Assembly: GCA_023265995.1 (NCBI GenBank)
Contig: JAHFSA010000001.1
Coordinates: 248,001 to 312,000, forward strand
Origin: Perlucidibaca sp.
GTDB taxonomy: Bacteria; Pseudomonadota; Gammaproteobacteria; Pseudomonadales; Moraxellaceae
DNA length: 64,000 nt
Direction: 5' to 3'
A program made the translations under genes and the position numbers. How positions within the stretch are numbered: the stretch's first letter is position 1; each line of letters begins with the position of its first letter. The notes under the pieces were generated by a model. The model made no database searches. It was not told the DNA's origin and saw nothing but the letters and a program-made list of their open reading frames with translations. This document shows positions 36,047 to 46,158 of this stretch, piece after piece.

Positions 36047-37279
36047 TCAATTTCTGGTTCTGATGATTTCGTTGGCGCGTGTCTGCGCCTGCCAGCGCTC
36101 GGCGCGGCGTGTACGATCCTTGACCTGCCCCACCAGCTGCCCGCAGGCGGCATCGATGTCATCACCGCGAGTAGCGCGGATGGTGCAGGTAAATCCGGCG
36201 CGGATCAGCTGATTCTGGAAATCGACGATCCGGCTTCGCGGCGTGCTGCCATAAGGCGCATGCGGGAACGGATTGAAGGGAATCAGGTTGATCTTGCTGG
36301 GCACGTCCTTGAGCAGCCGGATCAGCTGCTCGGCATGCTCGTCCTGGTCATTGACCCCGTCGAGCATGACGTATTCCATGGTGACCTTGCGGCGACCGAC
36401 TTCGCTGCCCTGGTGATGGACCAGATAGCGCCGGCAGGCGGCCATCAGTTCCTTCAGCGGATACTTGCGGTTGATCGGCACCAGCTCGTTGCGCAACTCG
36501 TCGTTGGGCGCATGCAGCGACACCGCCAGCGACACATCGATGGTCTCGGTGAGCTTGTCGAGCATGGGCACGACGCCCGAGGTCGACAGCGTGACGCGAC
36601 GCTTGGAAATGCCGTAGGCATAGTCATCGAGCATGATGTCCATGGCCGGCACGACAGCGTCGAAATTGAGCAGGGGCTCGCCCATGCCCATCATCACGAC
36701 ATTGGTGATGGCGCGCGTGCGCGTCAGCTCGCCATCGGCCGTGCGGCCGCTGAACTCGCCTTCATCAAGATAGGAGCGATTGGCGATCCAGACCTGGCCG
36801 ATGATCTCGGCGGCGGTCAGATCACGCGAGAAACCCTGCTTGCCGGTCGAGCAGAAGCTGCAGTCGAGCGCGCAGCCGACCTGCGAGGACACGCACAGCG
36901 TCTTGCGCTCGCCATCGGGAATCAGCACGGCCTCGACCATGGCATTCTCGCCGACCTTGATCACCCACTTGCGGGTGCCATCGGCGGAGAAATTCTTGTA
37001 GGTCACTTCCGGAGCGCGCACTTCGGCGTGCTGCTCGAGCTTGACGCGCAGGGACTTGGCCAGATTGGTCATGGCCGCGAAATCGCTGACGCCATGCTGA
37101 TGGATCCAGCGCATGACCTGGCTGGCACGGAACTTCTTCTCGCCGATCTCGGCGAAAAAGGCTTCCATCTGCGAGCGGCTGAGGCCCAGCAGATTGACCC
37201 TGGCGCGTGCCGGCGCGACGGCATCGTCGGCGGCAGAGGTAGCCGTAACGACGGCTGGCGAATACTCGTTCATGTGCAT
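36047..37279 (-). CDS. rlmN: Dual-specificity rRNA/tRNA adenine-C2 methyltransferase RlmN
   Basis: A 410-residue radical-SAM enzyme methylating C2 of A2503 in 23S rRNA and A37 in some tRNAs. The radical-SAM cluster motif is [15 protein letters not shown] (CxxxCxxC). [10 protein letters not shown] binds SAM. The C-terminal [15 protein letters not shown] holds the second catalytic cysteine. The N-terminal extension of about 30 residues is poorly conserved; a start at the third codon (ATG) is equally possible. It is 160 bp after ndk. Confidence 0.96.
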   Translation of the reverse strand: MHMNEYSPAVVTATSAADDAVAPARARVNLLGLSRSQMEAFFAEIGEKKFRASQVMRWIHQHGVSDFAAMTNLAKSLRVKLEQHAEVRAPEVTYKNFSADGTRKWVIKVGENAMVEAVLIPDGERKTLCVSSQVGCALDCSFCSTGKQGFSRDLTAAEIIGQVWIANRSYLDEGEFSGRTADGELTRTRAITNVVMMGMGEPLLNFDAVVPAMDIMLDDYAYGISKRRVTLSTSGVVPMLDKLTETIDVSLAVSLHAPNDELRNELVPINRKYPLKELMAACRRYLVHHQGSEVGRRKVTMEYVMLDGVNDQDEHAEQLIRLLKDVPSKINLIPFNPFPHAPYGSTPRSRIVDFQNQLIRAGFTCTIRATRGDDIDAACGQLVGQVKDRTRRAERWQAQTRANEIIRTRN

Positions 37280-37339
37280 CTCGACCGGTTGCTACACCAA
37301 TTACGTCGGCGCCGTTTTACTGTCTTGCGGTTGTGCGAA

Positions 37340-37364
37340 GGCCGCGGTACGAAGTACAGCGGCC
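37340..37364. repeat. Hairpin between ndk and rlmN
   Basis: GGCCGC and GTAC on one side pair with GTAC and GCGGCC on the other, with one mismatched pair and a 3-nt loop. It lies in the 160-bp gap between the ndk stop and the rlmN start. There is no T-run on either strand, so termination would have to be partial, or the stem may mark an RNA-processing site. Confidence 0.6.
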
Positions 37365-37439
37365 CTCACCTCCGACCCGGACGACGGCGCGCCGCCCGGA
37401 TGCCTGGCTGGTCAGCTCAGGCTCTTGCCAATCAGTACC

Positions 37440-37871
37440 TTAGCGGGTACGCGGGCAAAGTTCCAGCGCGCTGAAGAAGTACGAAACTTCGCGAGCGGCG
37501 GAGGTGGTGGAGTCCGAACCGTGAGCGGCGTTTTCATCGATGCTGACGGCGAAGTCGGCGCGGATGGTGCCCGGAGCGGCATCCTTCGGGTTGGTGGCAC
37601 CCAGGATGTCACGGTGAGCCAGCACGGCGTTCTCGCCTTCCAGCACGCTGATCACGACCGGACCGGAAGTCATGAAGCCGACCAGATCCTTGAAGAAGCC
37701 GCGCTCGCGGTGTTCGGCGTAGAAGCCTTCGGCTTCGGTCTGCGACAGATGCTTCATCTTGGCAGCAACGATCTTGAGGCCAGCGCCTTCAAAACGGCTG
37801 TAGATGGCGCCAATGGCATTCTTGCCAACTGCGTCCGGCTTGATGATGGACAGGGTGCGTTCGATGGCCAT
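37440..37871 (-). CDS. ndk: Nucleoside diphosphate kinase
   Basis: A 143-residue cytoplasmic enzyme that balances NTP pools by a phosphohistidine ping-pong reaction. The active-site motif NAAHGSDS contains the catalytic histidine. The N-terminus [15 protein letters not shown] is the usual first strand and nucleotide-binding lysine. The length matches the family. It has a clear -10 element upstream and so is probably transcribed separately from isc, although it follows iscX on the same strand. Confidence 0.97.
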   Translation of the reverse strand: MAIERTLSIIKPDAVGKNAIGAIYSRFEGAGLKIVAAKMKHLSQTEAEGFYAEHRERGFFKDLVGFMTSGPVVISVLEGENAVLAHRDILGATNPKDAAPGTIRADFAVSIDENAAHGSDSTTSAAREVSYFFSALELCPRTR

Positions 37872-37939
37872 GACGGGCTCCAGTGCAACAAGGTTGAAAA
37901 GTTCGGTGCCAGGCCGCGAGCGGCCGACAATGGGCGCAA

Positions 37940-37945
37940 ATTATA
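37940..37945 (-). promoter_or_regulatory. Probable -10 element of ndk
   Basis: TATAAT on the minus strand about 70 bp before the ndk ATG, in the setting GCGTATAATTTGCGCCC. A -35 match at 17 bp spacing is poor (TGGCGG-like), so the promoter may need an activator or be extended. Confidence 0.5.
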
Positions 37946-38034
37946 CGCGGGCTTTGATGCAACCGCCATGACTGTTTGCTTTCAGCCTGGACGCATCAGG
38001 AAGGGTTGTTCTTTGCCTTGGCAGACACGCTCAG

Positions 38035-38140
38035 CCGGGAGAGAGGGGTGTGCGTCAAAACCCGCCGTGAACCCATCCCTGGGGGCTCGGGCTCGGCATC
38101 CCTGCCTCGCACGGTTTTGCCACACACCCCTCTCTCCCGG
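38035..38140. repeat. Long palindromic intergenic repeat (REP/MITE-like)
   Basis: The 303-bp gap between iscX and ndk holds the ndk promoter at one end and this element in the middle. The left arm starts CCGGGAGAGAGGGGTGTG (38035-38052) and the right arm ends with its exact complement (38123-38140). The arms continue with shared CAAAAC and CGTG blocks, separated by a GC-rich centre of about 40 bp. Conceptual translations read like the spurious 'HTPLSR' peptides that such repeats produce in many proteobacteria. No transposase is present. It could end isc transcription, but there is no T-run. Confidence 0.7.
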
Positions 38141-38174
38141 CCGCGCTTGGCGCGGAAACGCAGGACCAGCTGAC

Positions 38175-38372
38175 TCAGACCTCGTCCATCCACGCCATCT
38201 GGATGGCTTCCAGGATCTTTTCGCCGCAATGCCCGGGATCGTCCTTGAAGTCCGGCAGATCCATGACCCACTGGCGCAGGTCGGTGAAACGCAGGGTCAT
38301 GGGATTGACCTCGGGATAGGTTTCGCTGAGCGCGATCGCGATTTCTACGGTATCAGTCCATTTCATGCTCAT
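38175..38372 (-). CDS. iscX: Fe-S assembly protein IscX
   Basis: 65 residues, the normal size. The acidic protein (KWTDTVEIAIALSE, then DLRQWVMDL) binds IscS and iron and acts as a regulator of cluster assembly. It is the last gene of the isc operon, 14 bp after fdx. Confidence 0.95.
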   Translation of the reverse strand: MSMKWTDTVEIAIALSETYPEVNPMTLRFTDLRQWVMDLPDFKDDPGHCGEKILEAIQMAWMDEV

Positions 38373-38386
38373 GGTGCATCCCCGGG

Positions 38387-38725
38387 TCAGTGCTTCTCGG
38401 AAGCATGATTGAGCGTGTAACGCGGAATTTCAACGACCAGATCCTCGTCGCCGACGACCGCCTGGCAGGACAGGCGCGATTCGGCCTCCAGACCCCAGGC
38501 CTTGTCGAGCAGGTCCTCCTCGAGCTCGTCGAGGTCGTTGAGCGAATCGAAGCCCTCACGCACGATGACGTGACAGGTCGTGCAGGCGCAGGACTTCTCG
38601 CAGGCATGCTCGATCTCGACGCCCTGGCGCAGGGCGGCATCGCAGATGGTTTCGCCAGGCTCGGCTTCGATCACGGCACCCTGCGGGCAGATCTCGTGGT
38701 GCGGCAGCAGAATGATCTGGGGCAT
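38387..38725 (-). CDS. fdx: Isc-type [2Fe-2S] ferredoxin
   Basis: 112 residues of the adrenodoxin-like ferredoxin that supplies electrons during cluster assembly on IscU. The cluster ligands are visible in CEKSCACTTC, with a further cysteine in RLSCQAVVGDEDLVVEIP. It starts two bases after the hscA stop and is followed by iscX. Confidence 0.96.
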   Translation of the reverse strand: MPQIILLPHHEICPQGAVIEAEPGETICDAALRQGVEIEHACEKSCACTTCHVIVREGFDSLNDLDELEEDLLDKAWGLEAESRLSCQAVVGDEDLVVEIPRYTLNHASEKH

Positions 38726-38727
38726 GA

Positions 38728-40611
38728 TCAGTGGTCCTCGAGCTGGGTCAGCGTCTTGCCGGTCAGGGCCTGGCGTATGCCGGCATCCATGCGGCGGGCG
38801 GCAAAGGCCTCGCTGGCGTGATTGAGCGCTTCCGATGCGGTGGTGATTTCAGCGGCGTCATGGCCGCCGGCCGCCGCCTTGAGACTGTCGATCTGGGCGC
38901 GCAGGCGAGCGGACTCCTCGTCCGCCAGCAGGCCGGCATCGACCGCCAGCGCCGCCTCTATGGCCAGCCACAGGCGCTCGGCCTCGGCCCGCGCCTCCTG
39001 CAGCGCCCTCGCCTTCATGTCGGCGGCAGCGGCCGCCTGCGATTCGCGCAGCAAGCGCAGGATGTCGTCATCCTGCAGCCCCCAGGACGGCTTGACGACT
39101 ATGCTGGCGCGCACGCCGGAAATGGTTTCCTCGGCACTGACGCTGAGCAGGCCGTCGGCATCGACCTGGAACAGCACGCGAATGCGCGCGGCACCGGCCA
39201 CCATGGGCGGAATGCCGGTGAGCTCGAAGCGCGCCAGCGAGCGGCAGTCGGCAACCAGCTCGCGCTCGCCCTGCACGACATGCAGGCTCATCGCGGTCTG
39301 GCCGTCCTTGAATGTGGTGAATTCCTGGGCGCGCGCAACCGGAATGGTGGTATTGCGCGGCACGATCTTCTCGGCCAGACCGCCATAGGTCTCGAGGCCG
39401 AGCGAGAGCGGAATAACGTCGAGCAGCAGCAGATCGCCCTCGCCCTTGTTGCCGACCAGCACATTGGCCTGCACGGCGGCGCCGATGGCGACGACCTGAT
39501 CCGGGTCGAGATGATCCAGCGCCGGTCGGCCGAAGAACTCGGCGACACGGCGCCGCACCAGCGGCACACGCGTGGAGCCGCCGACCAGCACGACCTCGGC
39601 GAGATCGGCCGGCTTCATGCCGGCATCGCGCAGGGCGCGGCGGCAGGCGCGCAGGCTGTCATCGACCAGCTCCGCGATCAGCGACTCGAAGTGTTCACGC
39701 GTCAGCGTGCCCTTCCAGTCGGCCGGGGCGCCGCCGGTGCCGGCCGCCAGATTGAGCGTGACCGACTCGCGGCTGCTGAGGGCTTCCTTGACCTTGCGGG
39801 CGGTCTGCAGCAGACGGCGCTGGGCCTCGGCATCGGGACTGCTGATGCCGGCTTCGCGCATCACCCATTCGGCGATGGCGTGATCGAAGTCATCGCCGCC
39901 AAGAGCCGAATTGCCGCCGGTGGCCAGCACTTCGAAGACGCCCTGATGCAGACGCAGGATGGAGATGTCGAAGGTGCCGCCACCGAGATCATAGATGGCA
40001 TGCACGCCTTCGGCGGCGTGGTCGAGGCCATAGGCCACGGCTGCCGCGGTCGGCTCGTTGAGCAGGCGCAGCACATTGAGGCCGGCGAGCGTGGCGGCAT
40101 CCTTGGTGGCCTGGCGCTGGGTTTCGTCGAAGTAGGCCGGCACGGTGATGACGGCGCCGGTCAGTTCGCCACCCAGGGTGTCCTCGGCGCGCTGACGCAG
40201 CGCCTTGAGTATCTCGGCCGAAGCCTCGACCGGGCTCTTGTCGCCGGCGACGGTGCGGAAATACGGCACGCCGTTGTCATGCGTGATGATCTGCCACGGC
40301 GACTGTTCGCCGAGCTGCTGCGCGGCTTCGGCGCCACGCCCCATGAAACGCTTGACCGAAACCAGGGTATTGAGGGCATCGCCGGCGGCAGCCTGGCGCG
40401 CGGTCTCGCCGACACTGACCGAGCCATCGGCCAGATAACGCACCACGGAAGGCAGCAGCACGCTGCCCTCGGCATCGGCGAGCACACGCGGCAGGCCGCT
40501 CTGCATCGTGGCCACCAGCGAATGCGTGGTGCCCAGGTCTATGCCTACCGCCAGCTTGTGCTGGTGCGGGGCCTGGCTCTGCCCCGGTTCGGCGATCTGC
40601 AGCAGGGCCAT
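38728..40611 (-). CDS. hscA: Hsp70-type chaperone HscA
   Basis: A 627-residue DnaK-family chaperone dedicated to transferring clusters from IscU. The ATPase domain has [13 protein letters not shown] (residues 23-35), [13 protein letters not shown] and [14 protein letters not shown]. The substrate-binding domain follows at about 400. HscA recognises the LPPVK motif, which is present in the IscU encoded here. The ATG overlaps the hscB stop (TGATG). Confidence 0.97.
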   Translation of the reverse strand: MALLQIAEPGQSQAPHQHKLAVGIDLGTTHSLVATMQSGLPRVLADAEGSVLLPSVVRYLADGSVSVGETARQAAAGDALNTLVSVKRFMGRGAEAAQQLGEQSPWQIITHDNGVPYFRTVAGDKSPVEASAEILKALRQRAEDTLGGELTGAVITVPAYFDETQRQATKDAATLAGLNVLRLLNEPTAAAVAYGLDHAAEGVHAIYDLGGGTFDISILRLHQGVFEVLATGGNSALGGDDFDHAIAEWVMREAGISSPDAEAQRRLLQTARKVKEALSSRESVTLNLAAGTGGAPADWKGTLTREHFESLIAELVDDSLRACRRALRDAGMKPADLAEVVLVGGSTRVPLVRRRVAEFFGRPALDHLDPDQVVAIGAAVQANVLVGNKGEGDLLLLDVIPLSLGLETYGGLAEKIVPRNTTIPVARAQEFTTFKDGQTAMSLHVVQGERELVADCRSLARFELTGIPPMVAGAARIRVLFQVDADGLLSVSAEETISGVRASIVVKPSWGLQDDDILRLLRESQAAAAADMKARALQEARAEAERLWLAIEAALAVDAGLLADEESARLRAQIDSLKAAAGGHDAAEITTASEALNHASEAFAARRMDAGIRQALTGKTLTQLEDH

Positions 40612-41141
40612 CAGAGTTCGTCCAGTTCGTCTTCGAGACGTTCACGCTGCTCGCGGATTTCCTCGAGCAATCGCGTCATGAATTGCATCTTGCGCAGGGT
40701 ATCCGCCGCTTCCAGCCAGTCCTGCGACTGGTAGTCGAGGGGAAACTCTCGCAGCAGGCTGTCCAGCCAGTCCTGCGCCTCGTCCTCGAGGGCATCCATT
40801 TCCTGCAGCGAGCCGGCTTCGTCGAGCTGTTCGCGCAGGTCCATCTGGGCCATGAGGAAGTCGGTGTCGGCGACCGTGCCACGCTCGCCATCAATGCCGT
40901 GTCCGGCCAGTTCGAGCAGGTAGCGCGCACGCTTCACGGGATCGCGCAGGGTTTCATAGGCGGTGTTGATGCGTGCAGCCATCTGCACGGCCTGGCGCTG
41001 GCCGGCGGCATCGGCCTGGCCATGGCGATCGGGATGGTGCTGGCGTTGCAGCTCGCGCCAGACCGACTGCAGCGCCGCTGCATCGAGGGCGAAGGCGACC
41101 GGCAGGCCGAACAGGCTGAAGTGGTTCGTGTTCTGATCCAC
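40611..41141 (-). CDS. hscB: Co-chaperone HscB
   Basis: A 176-residue J-type co-chaperone that stimulates HscA and delivers IscU to it. An N-terminal J-domain has the HPD signature (QHHPDRH, about residue 36). A C-terminal three-helix domain binds IscU. The start is GTG with GGAG eight bases upstream, giving the family's N-terminus ([15 protein letters not shown]). Confidence 0.95.
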   Translation of the reverse strand: MDQNTNHFSLFGLPVAFALDAAALQSVWRELQRQHHPDRHGQADAAGQRQAVQMAARINTAYETLRDPVKRARYLLELAGHGIDGERGTVADTDFLMAQMDLREQLDEAGSLQEMDALEDEAQDWLDSLLREFPLDYQSQDWLEAADTLRKMQFMTRLLEEIREQRERLEDELDEL

Positions 41142-41174
41142 GGCGGGGACTCCGGTCAGCGACTCAGGGGGGCG

Positions 41175-41498
41175 TCAGACGGTGAAGGACTCGCCGCAGC
41201 CGCACTCGCCCTTCTGGTTCGGGTTGCTGAACTTGAAGCCTTCGTTGAGGCCTTCCTTGACGAAATCCATTTCGGTGCCGTCGAGATAGACCAGGCTCTT
41301 GGCATCAACAATCACCTTGACGCCGAAGGACTCGAAGACCGAGTCACCGGTATCGACGGCATCGACGAATTCGAGCACATAGGCCAGACCGGAGCAGCCC
41401 GAGGTCTTGATGCCAACGCGCACGCCGACGCCCTTGCCGCGCCCCTGCAGGCAGGCTTCCACATGTCGTGCAGCGGATTCGGTCAGGGTGATGCCCAC
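41175..41498 (-). CDS. iscA: A-type Fe-S carrier IscA
   Basis: 107 residues. The three conserved cysteines of A-type carriers are present: one in [10 protein letters not shown] and two in GECGCGESF near the C-terminus. It receives clusters from IscU and passes them to apoproteins. The start codon is GTG with GGAG seven bases upstream. Confidence 0.96.
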   Translation of the reverse strand: MGITLTESAARHVEACLQGRGKGVGVRVGIKTSGCSGLAYVLEFVDAVDTGDSVFESFGVKVIVDAKSLVYLDGTEMDFVKEGLNEGFKFSNPNQKGECGCGESFTV

Positions 41499-41534
41499 GC
41501 GTATCTCCTCAACTCATGCGCCGGATGGCGGCGC

Positions 41535-41918
41535 TTATTCGCCGTGCTTCTTGCGGTAGTCGGCAATGGCCGCCTTGATGGCGTCCTCGGCCAGCACCGA
41601 GCAGTGGATCTTCACCGGCGGCAGCGCCAGTTCCTGCGCGATCTGGGTGTTCTTGATACCGGCGGCTTCGTCGAGGGTCTTGCCCTTGACCCATTCGGTC
41701 ACCAGCGAGCTGGAGGCGATGGCCGAGCCGCAGCCATAGGTCTTGAAGCGCGCATCTTCAATGATGCCCTGCTCGTTGACCTTGATCTGCAGCTGCATGA
41801 CGTCGCCACAGGCCGGTGCACCGACCATTCCGGTGCCGACCGAGACATCCTGCTTGTCGAGCTTGCCGACATTGCGCGGGTGCTCATAGTGGTCGATGAC
41901 TTTTTCGCTGTAGGCCAT
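41535..41918 (-). CDS. iscU: Fe-S cluster scaffold IscU
   Basis: A 127-residue scaffold on which [2Fe-2S] and [4Fe-4S] clusters are built. The conserved cysteines lie in APACGDVMQLQIK, YGCGSAIASSS and IHCSVLAEDAIKAAI. LPPVKIH is the HscA recognition motif. It lies between iscS and iscA in standard order. Confidence 0.97.
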   Translation of the reverse strand: MAYSEKVIDHYEHPRNVGKLDKQDVSVGTGMVGAPACGDVMQLQIKVNEQGIIEDARFKTYGCGSAIASSSLVTEWVKGKTLDEAAGIKNTQIAQELALPPVKIHCSVLAEDAIKAAIADYRKKHGE

Positions 41919-41951
41919 GATGTTCTACTCCTCTGTGCGGAGGCATCGCGC

Positions 41952-43169
41952 TCAATGCGCGACCCACTCCACGGAACTGATGTCGATGCCGTCCTTGTAC
42001 ATGTCCCAGAGCGGGGACAGGTCGCGCAGGCGGTTGACCGCCTGGCTGGCATGGTCGATGACGTACTTGATGTCATCCTCGGTGGTGAAGCGGCCGAGGG
42101 TGAAACGTATGGAGCTGTGCGCCAGCTCGTCGCTCAGACCCAGCGCGCGCAGCACGTAGGACGGCTCCAGGCTGGCCGAGGTACAGGCCGAACCGGACGA
42201 TACCGCGAGATCCTTGAGCGCCATGATCAGCGACTCGCCTTCGACGAAGTTGAAGCTGACGTTCAGGTTGCCGGCGATGCGCTGCACGGGGTCGCCGTTC
42301 AGGAACACCTGTTCCAGGCCCTGCAGACCGGCCCAGAGCTGATCGCGCAGCACGCGCAGACGCGCCTGTTCGGCGTGCATTTCTTCTTTCGCGATGCGGA
42401 AGGCTTCGCCCATGCCGACCAGCTGATGCGTGGCCAGGGTGCCCGAACGCATGCCGCGCTCATGACCGCCACCATGGATCTGGGCCTCCAGACGCACGCG
42501 CGGCTTGCGGCGCACATAGAGCGCGCCGACACCCTTGGGACCGTAGGTCTTGTGGGCGCAGAAGCTCATCAGGTCGACCTTCATGGCGTCGAGATCAATG
42601 TCGATCTTGCCGGTCGACTGGGCGGCATCGACATGGAACAGGATGCCGCGCGCACGCGTGATCTCGCCGATGGCGGCGATGTCGGTGATGGTGCCGATCT
42701 CGTTGTTGACGTGCATCAGCGACACCAGCAGGGTGTCGTCGCGCAGCGCGGCCGCGACGGCGGCCGGGTGGATCAGGCCGGTGCCCTGCTCGGGATCGAG
42801 ATAGGTGACCTCGAAGCCTTCGCGCTCAAGCTGGCGGCAGGCGTCGAGCACGGCCTTGTGCTCGATCCTGGAGGTGACGATGTGCTTGCCCTTGCTCTTG
42901 TAGAAGCCGGCAACGCCCTTGATCGCCAGGTTGTTCGATTCGGTGGCGCCGGAGGTCCAGACGATTTCACGCGGATCGGCATTGACCAGCGCCGCGACAT
43001 GGCCGCGCGCGTCCTCGACCGCTTCTTCCGCCTGCCAGCCATAGACATGCGAACGCGAAGCCGGGTTGCCGAAGTTACCCTCCATGCGCAGGCAGTTCAT
43101 CATGGCCTCGGCGACACGCGGGTCCACCGGCGTGGTGGCGGAGTAGTCGAGATAGATGGGACGCTTCAT
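41952..43169 (-). CDS. iscS: Cysteine desulfurase IscS
   Basis: A 405-residue PLP enzyme that takes sulfur from cysteine for Fe-S clusters, thiolated tRNA and cofactors. The PLP lysine is in [12 protein letters not shown]. The mobile active-site cysteine is in [21 protein letters not shown]. The N-terminus ([19 protein letters not shown]) is typical. It follows iscR by 38 bp. Confidence 0.97.
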   Translation of the reverse strand: MKRPIYLDYSATTPVDPRVAEAMMNCLRMEGNFGNPASRSHVYGWQAEEAVEDARGHVAALVNADPREIVWTSGATESNNLAIKGVAGFYKSKGKHIVTSRIEHKAVLDACRQLEREGFEVTYLDPEQGTGLIHPAAVAAALRDDTLLVSLMHVNNEIGTITDIAAIGEITRARGILFHVDAAQSTGKIDIDLDAMKVDLMSFCAHKTYGPKGVGALYVRRKPRVRLEAQIHGGGHERGMRSGTLATHQLVGMGEAFRIAKEEMHAEQARLRVLRDQLWAGLQGLEQVFLNGDPVQRIAGNLNVSFNFVEGESLIMALKDLAVSSGSACTSASLEPSYVLRALGLSDELAHSSIRFTLGRFTTEDDIKYVIDHASQAVNRLRDLSPLWDMYKDGIDISSVEWVAH

Positions 43170-43207
43170 GAATGACCTCTGTTGCTCAATTCGTCGGGCC
43201 GCCGGGT

Positions 43208-43699
43208 TCAGAAGGCCGAAGCCAGCTGATCCATGCCGCGTTCGGCGCGCAGGCGCCGTTCCTGTACTTCGCTCTGGCGGATGGCAACCGCCTGTACTTC
43301 ACGCCGGCTCACCAGCTCCTGCAGGCTGATGCCGGCCAGGAAGTGATGTATCTGCTGGCTCAGATCGCTCCAGAGCTCATGCGTGAGACAGGTCGCGCCC
43401 TGCTGGCAGTCGCCATGACCGCCGCAGCGCGTGGCATCCACCGACTCATCGACCGCATCGATGATTTCGGCGACATGAATGTCATCCGTGGCGCGCGCCA
43501 GCTGGTAGCCGCCACCGGGGCCGCGTACGCTGGACACCAGGGCGCCCTTGCGCAGCTTGGCGAAAAGCTGCTCAAGATAGGACACCGAAATCGACTGACG
43601 TTCCGAGATGTCGCTCAGGCTGACAGGCCCCTTCTGGGCGTGCAGCGCGAGATCGAGCATGGCGGTGACGGCGTAGCGACCTTTGGTGGTCAGGCGCAT
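43208..43699 (-). CDS. iscR: Fe-S-dependent transcription regulator IscR
   Basis: A 163-residue Rrf2-family regulator. A winged helix-turn-helix fills residues 1-80. [2Fe-2S] ligands Cys92, Cys98, Cys104 and His107 (CGGHGDC...ATCLTH) are at the same positions as in E. coli IscR. The holo form represses the isc operon when clusters are plentiful. The frame is open 21 codons further upstream, but those codons cover the promoter; the ATG at 43699 matches the family start [11 protein letters not shown]. Confidence 0.97.
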   Translation of the reverse strand: MRLTTKGRYAVTAMLDLALHAQKGPVSLSDISERQSISVSYLEQLFAKLRKGALVSSVRGPGGGYQLARATDDIHVAEIIDAVDESVDATRCGGHGDCQQGATCLTHELWSDLSQQIHHFLAGISLQELVSRREVQAVAIRQSEVQERRLRAERGMDQLASAF

Positions 43700-43732
43700 G
43701 ATTCTGCTCCGGGCAAATCCGAGTTCTTTGGT

Positions 43733-43766
43733 AGGATATGTATTCCCTACTGATTTAGTCAAGTAT
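43733..43766 (-). promoter_or_regulatory. iscR promoter with type-1 IscR operator
   Basis: On the minus strand ATACTTGACTAAATCAGTAG and the following GGAATA (43741-43766) match the type-1 IscR site closely (ATA..TGACTAAA..AGT.GGG.ATA). The TTGACT within it can serve as the -35; TATCCT, 18 bp downstream, is the best -10. The overlap of operator and -35 fits repression by holo-IscR. Confidence 0.82.
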
Positions 43767-43959
43767 TTAGCCTAGCAAAGCGGTCGGAATTTTAGGGAGG
43801 TCAGGAGCGGATTGCCAGTGGCTTGAGGGTTAATTTTCTGCTCCCGGCATGACTTGCCGACCACCCGCGCCGACCGCTAGCAGCCGGGCTACGGTTTGCC
43901 AACAGCGCCCCGCAGGCACTGAGGCTATACTGGCCGAACGTGCAAAACCGGAGCCGGAC

Positions 43960-45276
43960 GTGAGTTTCTCGCAGCAACTGCTCATCATCCTGATGCTGAT
44001 CGTCGCCAGCGCCTTCTTTTCCGTCTCGGAAATATCGCTGGCGGCCGCCCGTCGCCTCAAGCTCAAGATCATGGCCGATGACGGCGACATTCGCGCCCTG
44101 CAGGTGCTGGCATTGCAGGACAAGCCGGGGCATTTCTTCACCGGCGTGCAGATCGGGGTCAATGCCGTGGCCATACTCGCCGGCATCTTCGGCGAATCGA
44201 CGCTGACACCCTGGTTCCGCTCCGTCATCGCCCTGCTCTATGAGGGCCCGCTGCTGGAAAACCTCAGCCTGGGCAGCTCCTTCGTCGCCATCACCGCCCT
44301 CTTCATTCTCTTCGCCGACCTGCTGCCCAAACGCCTGGCCATGGTCGCGCCCGAGCAGGTCGCCGTGCGCGTGGTCGCGCCCATGCAGCTCTGCATCACC
44401 CTGTTCAAGCCGGCGGTATGGTTCTTCAACGGCGTTTCGGACTATCTGCTGCGCCTGCTCGGCTTCTCGGCGCAGCGCAGTGACGACATCACCACCGATG
44501 ACATCTACGCCATGGTCGATGCCGGCGCCCAGGCCGGTCTGGTGCCGCGCCGCGAGCACCATGCCATCGAGAACGTGTTCGAGCTGGAGTCACGCCTGGT
44601 GCCCTCGGCCATGACCACGCGCGAGAGCATCATCTACTTCACCCTGCAGGAGTCCGAGGCCGAACTGCGCCAGCAGATAGGCATGCATTCGCACTCGAAG
44701 TTCCTGGTCTGCGACGACGTCATCGACCGTGTCGTCGGCTATGTCGAATCCAAGGACCTGCTCAATCACATCATCGCCAACCAGCCGCTGACGCTGGAGG
44801 ACTCACCCGCCATCAAGGCCGTGCTCACCGTGCCCGACTCGCTCAGCCTGTCCGAACTGCTGGCGCAGTTCCGCGCCAGCCGCGAGGACTTCGCCGTGGT
44901 GCTCAACGAGTATGCGCTGGTGGTCGGCCTGATCACGCTCAACGACGTCATGAACACGGTCATGGGCGATCTCGTGGTCGCGCACCAGCATCAGATCGTC
45001 AAGCGTGACGACCAGAGCTGGCTGATCGACGGCTTCACGCCGGTCGAGGATGTCATGCACGCGCTGGCCATCGCCGAATTCCCGGACGACAACAACTACG
45101 AGACCATCGCCGGCTTCATGATGTACATGCTGAGGAAGGTGCCGAAGCTGACCGACTCGGTCAGCCATGCCGGCTACAAGTTCGAGGTGGTGGACATCGA
45201 GAATCACCGCATCGATCAGCTGTTGGTGACGCGGCAGCCGGAGCAGCCCGGCCAGGCCAACCTCAACCACGCCTGA
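43960..45276 (+). CDS. ytfL: CNNM/CorC-family membrane protein with CBS domains (YtfL-like)
   Basis: 438 residues from a GTG start with GGAG six bases upstream; the in-frame ATG further upstream adds a tail without family match. An N-terminal CNNM membrane domain has about four helices (LLIILMLIVASAFFSVSEI; SSFVAITALFILFADLLPKR). Two CBS domains (about 215-340, SKFLVCDDVIDRVVGYVESKDLL) and a CorC_HlyC C-terminal domain follow. Relatives handle divalent cations (Mg, Co) or polyamines; E. coli YtfL is reported as a putrescine/cadaverine exporter. It is the only plus-strand gene between cysE and iscR, with a candidate -10 TATACT at 43926-43931. Confidence 0.85.
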   Translation: MSFSQQLLIILMLIVASAFFSVSEISLAAARRLKLKIMADDGDIRALQVLALQDKPGHFFTGVQIGVNAVAILAGIFGESTLTPWFRSVIALLYEGPLLENLSLGSSFVAITALFILFADLLPKRLAMVAPEQVAVRVVAPMQLCITLFKPAVWFFNGVSDYLLRLLGFSAQRSDDITTDDIYAMVDAGAQAGLVPRREHHAIENVFELESRLVPSAMTTRESIIYFTLQESEAELRQQIGMHSHSKFLVCDDVIDRVVGYVESKDLLNHIIANQPLTLEDSPAIKAVLTVPDSLSLSELLAQFRASREDFAVVLNEYALVVGLITLNDVMNTVMGDLVVAHQHQIVKRDDQSWLIDGFTPVEDVMHALAIAEFPDDNNYETIAGFMMYMLRKVPKLTDSVSHAGYKFEVVDIENHRIDQLLVTRQPEQPGQANLNHA

Positions 45277-45288
45277 GCGGCGCGCCGA

Positions 45289-46122
45289 TCAATAGGGCTT
45301 GCGCAACGGCTCGGACAGCACTGCAGGCTTTGCCGCTGGCTGGCTCTGCGGCGCAGCCTCACCACCGGACTTCACCGTGGCCAGGGTTTCGGCGCGTATG
45401 GCCTCGGGCTTCTGGTCGCAGACATTGATGCCGGCTTCCTGCAGGGTCTTGCAGAGCTTGTCCATGCGGGCATCGCTGGCCTGCAGGTGATCGAGCAGAT
45501 CGCGCATGGCCTCCAGCACCGGATCGGGCAGATCCGGGTTGGCGGCATAGGCCTGAAAGCCGATCTTGGCGGCAAAATCGCGGCGCGCCTGTTCCTGCGG
45601 GTCTTCGGCATTGCGCACGATGAGGCGGCCGGCCGGCCCCACCACCGAAGCGCCCGCCGGCACCGGCTTGACCACCACGGCATTGGAGCCGATCTTGGCG
45701 CCGGCACCGATGGTGATGGGCCCCAGCACCTTGGCGCCCGCCCCCACCACCACACCGTTCTCCAGCGTCGGGTGACGCTTGCCGCCATCCCACGAGGTGC
45801 CGCCCAGGGTCACGCCGTGATAGAGCGTGACGTCGTCACCGATCTCGGCGGTCTCGCCGATCACCACGCCCATGCCATGGTCGATGAAAAAGCGGCGACC
45901 GATCTGTGCGCCGGGATGGATCTCGATGCCGGTCCAGAAGCGCGACAGCGTCGACAGGAAGCGCGCCAGGCCCTTCCAGTCGGCCAGCCAGAGGCGATGC
46001 GCCCAGCGATGCGCGAGCGCGGCATGCAGGCCGGGATAGTTGAGCAGTACCTCCAGCCGCGTGCGCGCGGCGGGGTCGCGGGCGAAGACGGAATCTATGT
46101 CTTCCTTGATACGCGAGAACAT
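45289..46122 (-). CDS. cysE: Serine O-acetyltransferase
   Basis: 277 residues. It acetylates serine with acetyl-CoA, the first step of cysteine synthesis, which feeds IscS next door. An N-terminal helical domain is followed by a left-handed beta-helix of hexapeptide repeats ([23 protein letters not shown]), with the active-site Asp-His pair in that stretch. The C-terminal 70 residues are variable and Ala/Pro-rich. It follows trmJ by 36 bp and converges with ytfL with 12 bp between the stops. Confidence 0.94.
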   Translation of the reverse strand: MFSRIKEDIDSVFARDPAARTRLEVLLNYPGLHAALAHRWAHRLWLADWKGLARFLSTLSRFWTGIEIHPGAQIGRRFFIDHGMGVVIGETAEIGDDVTLYHGVTLGGTSWDGGKRHPTLENGVVVGAGAKVLGPITIGAGAKIGSNAVVVKPVPAGASVVGPAGRLIVRNAEDPQEQARRDFAAKIGFQAYAANPDLPDPVLEAMRDLLDHLQASDARMDKLCKTLQEAGINVCDQKPEAIRAETLATVKSGGEAAPQSQPAAKPAVLSEPLRKPY

Positions 46123-46158
46123 CGTGACTCCTGAATCCGGGTGGTCAGCCGGGGCGCA

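Noticed and set aside
37976-38173. Small open frames across the palindromic repeat
   Set aside because: Both strands give short low-complexity peptides typical of intergenic repeats; no ribosome site or family match.
43700-43762. N-terminal extension of iscR
   Set aside because: Those codons coincide with the IscR operator and promoter; the start at 43699 reproduces the conserved cysteine numbering.
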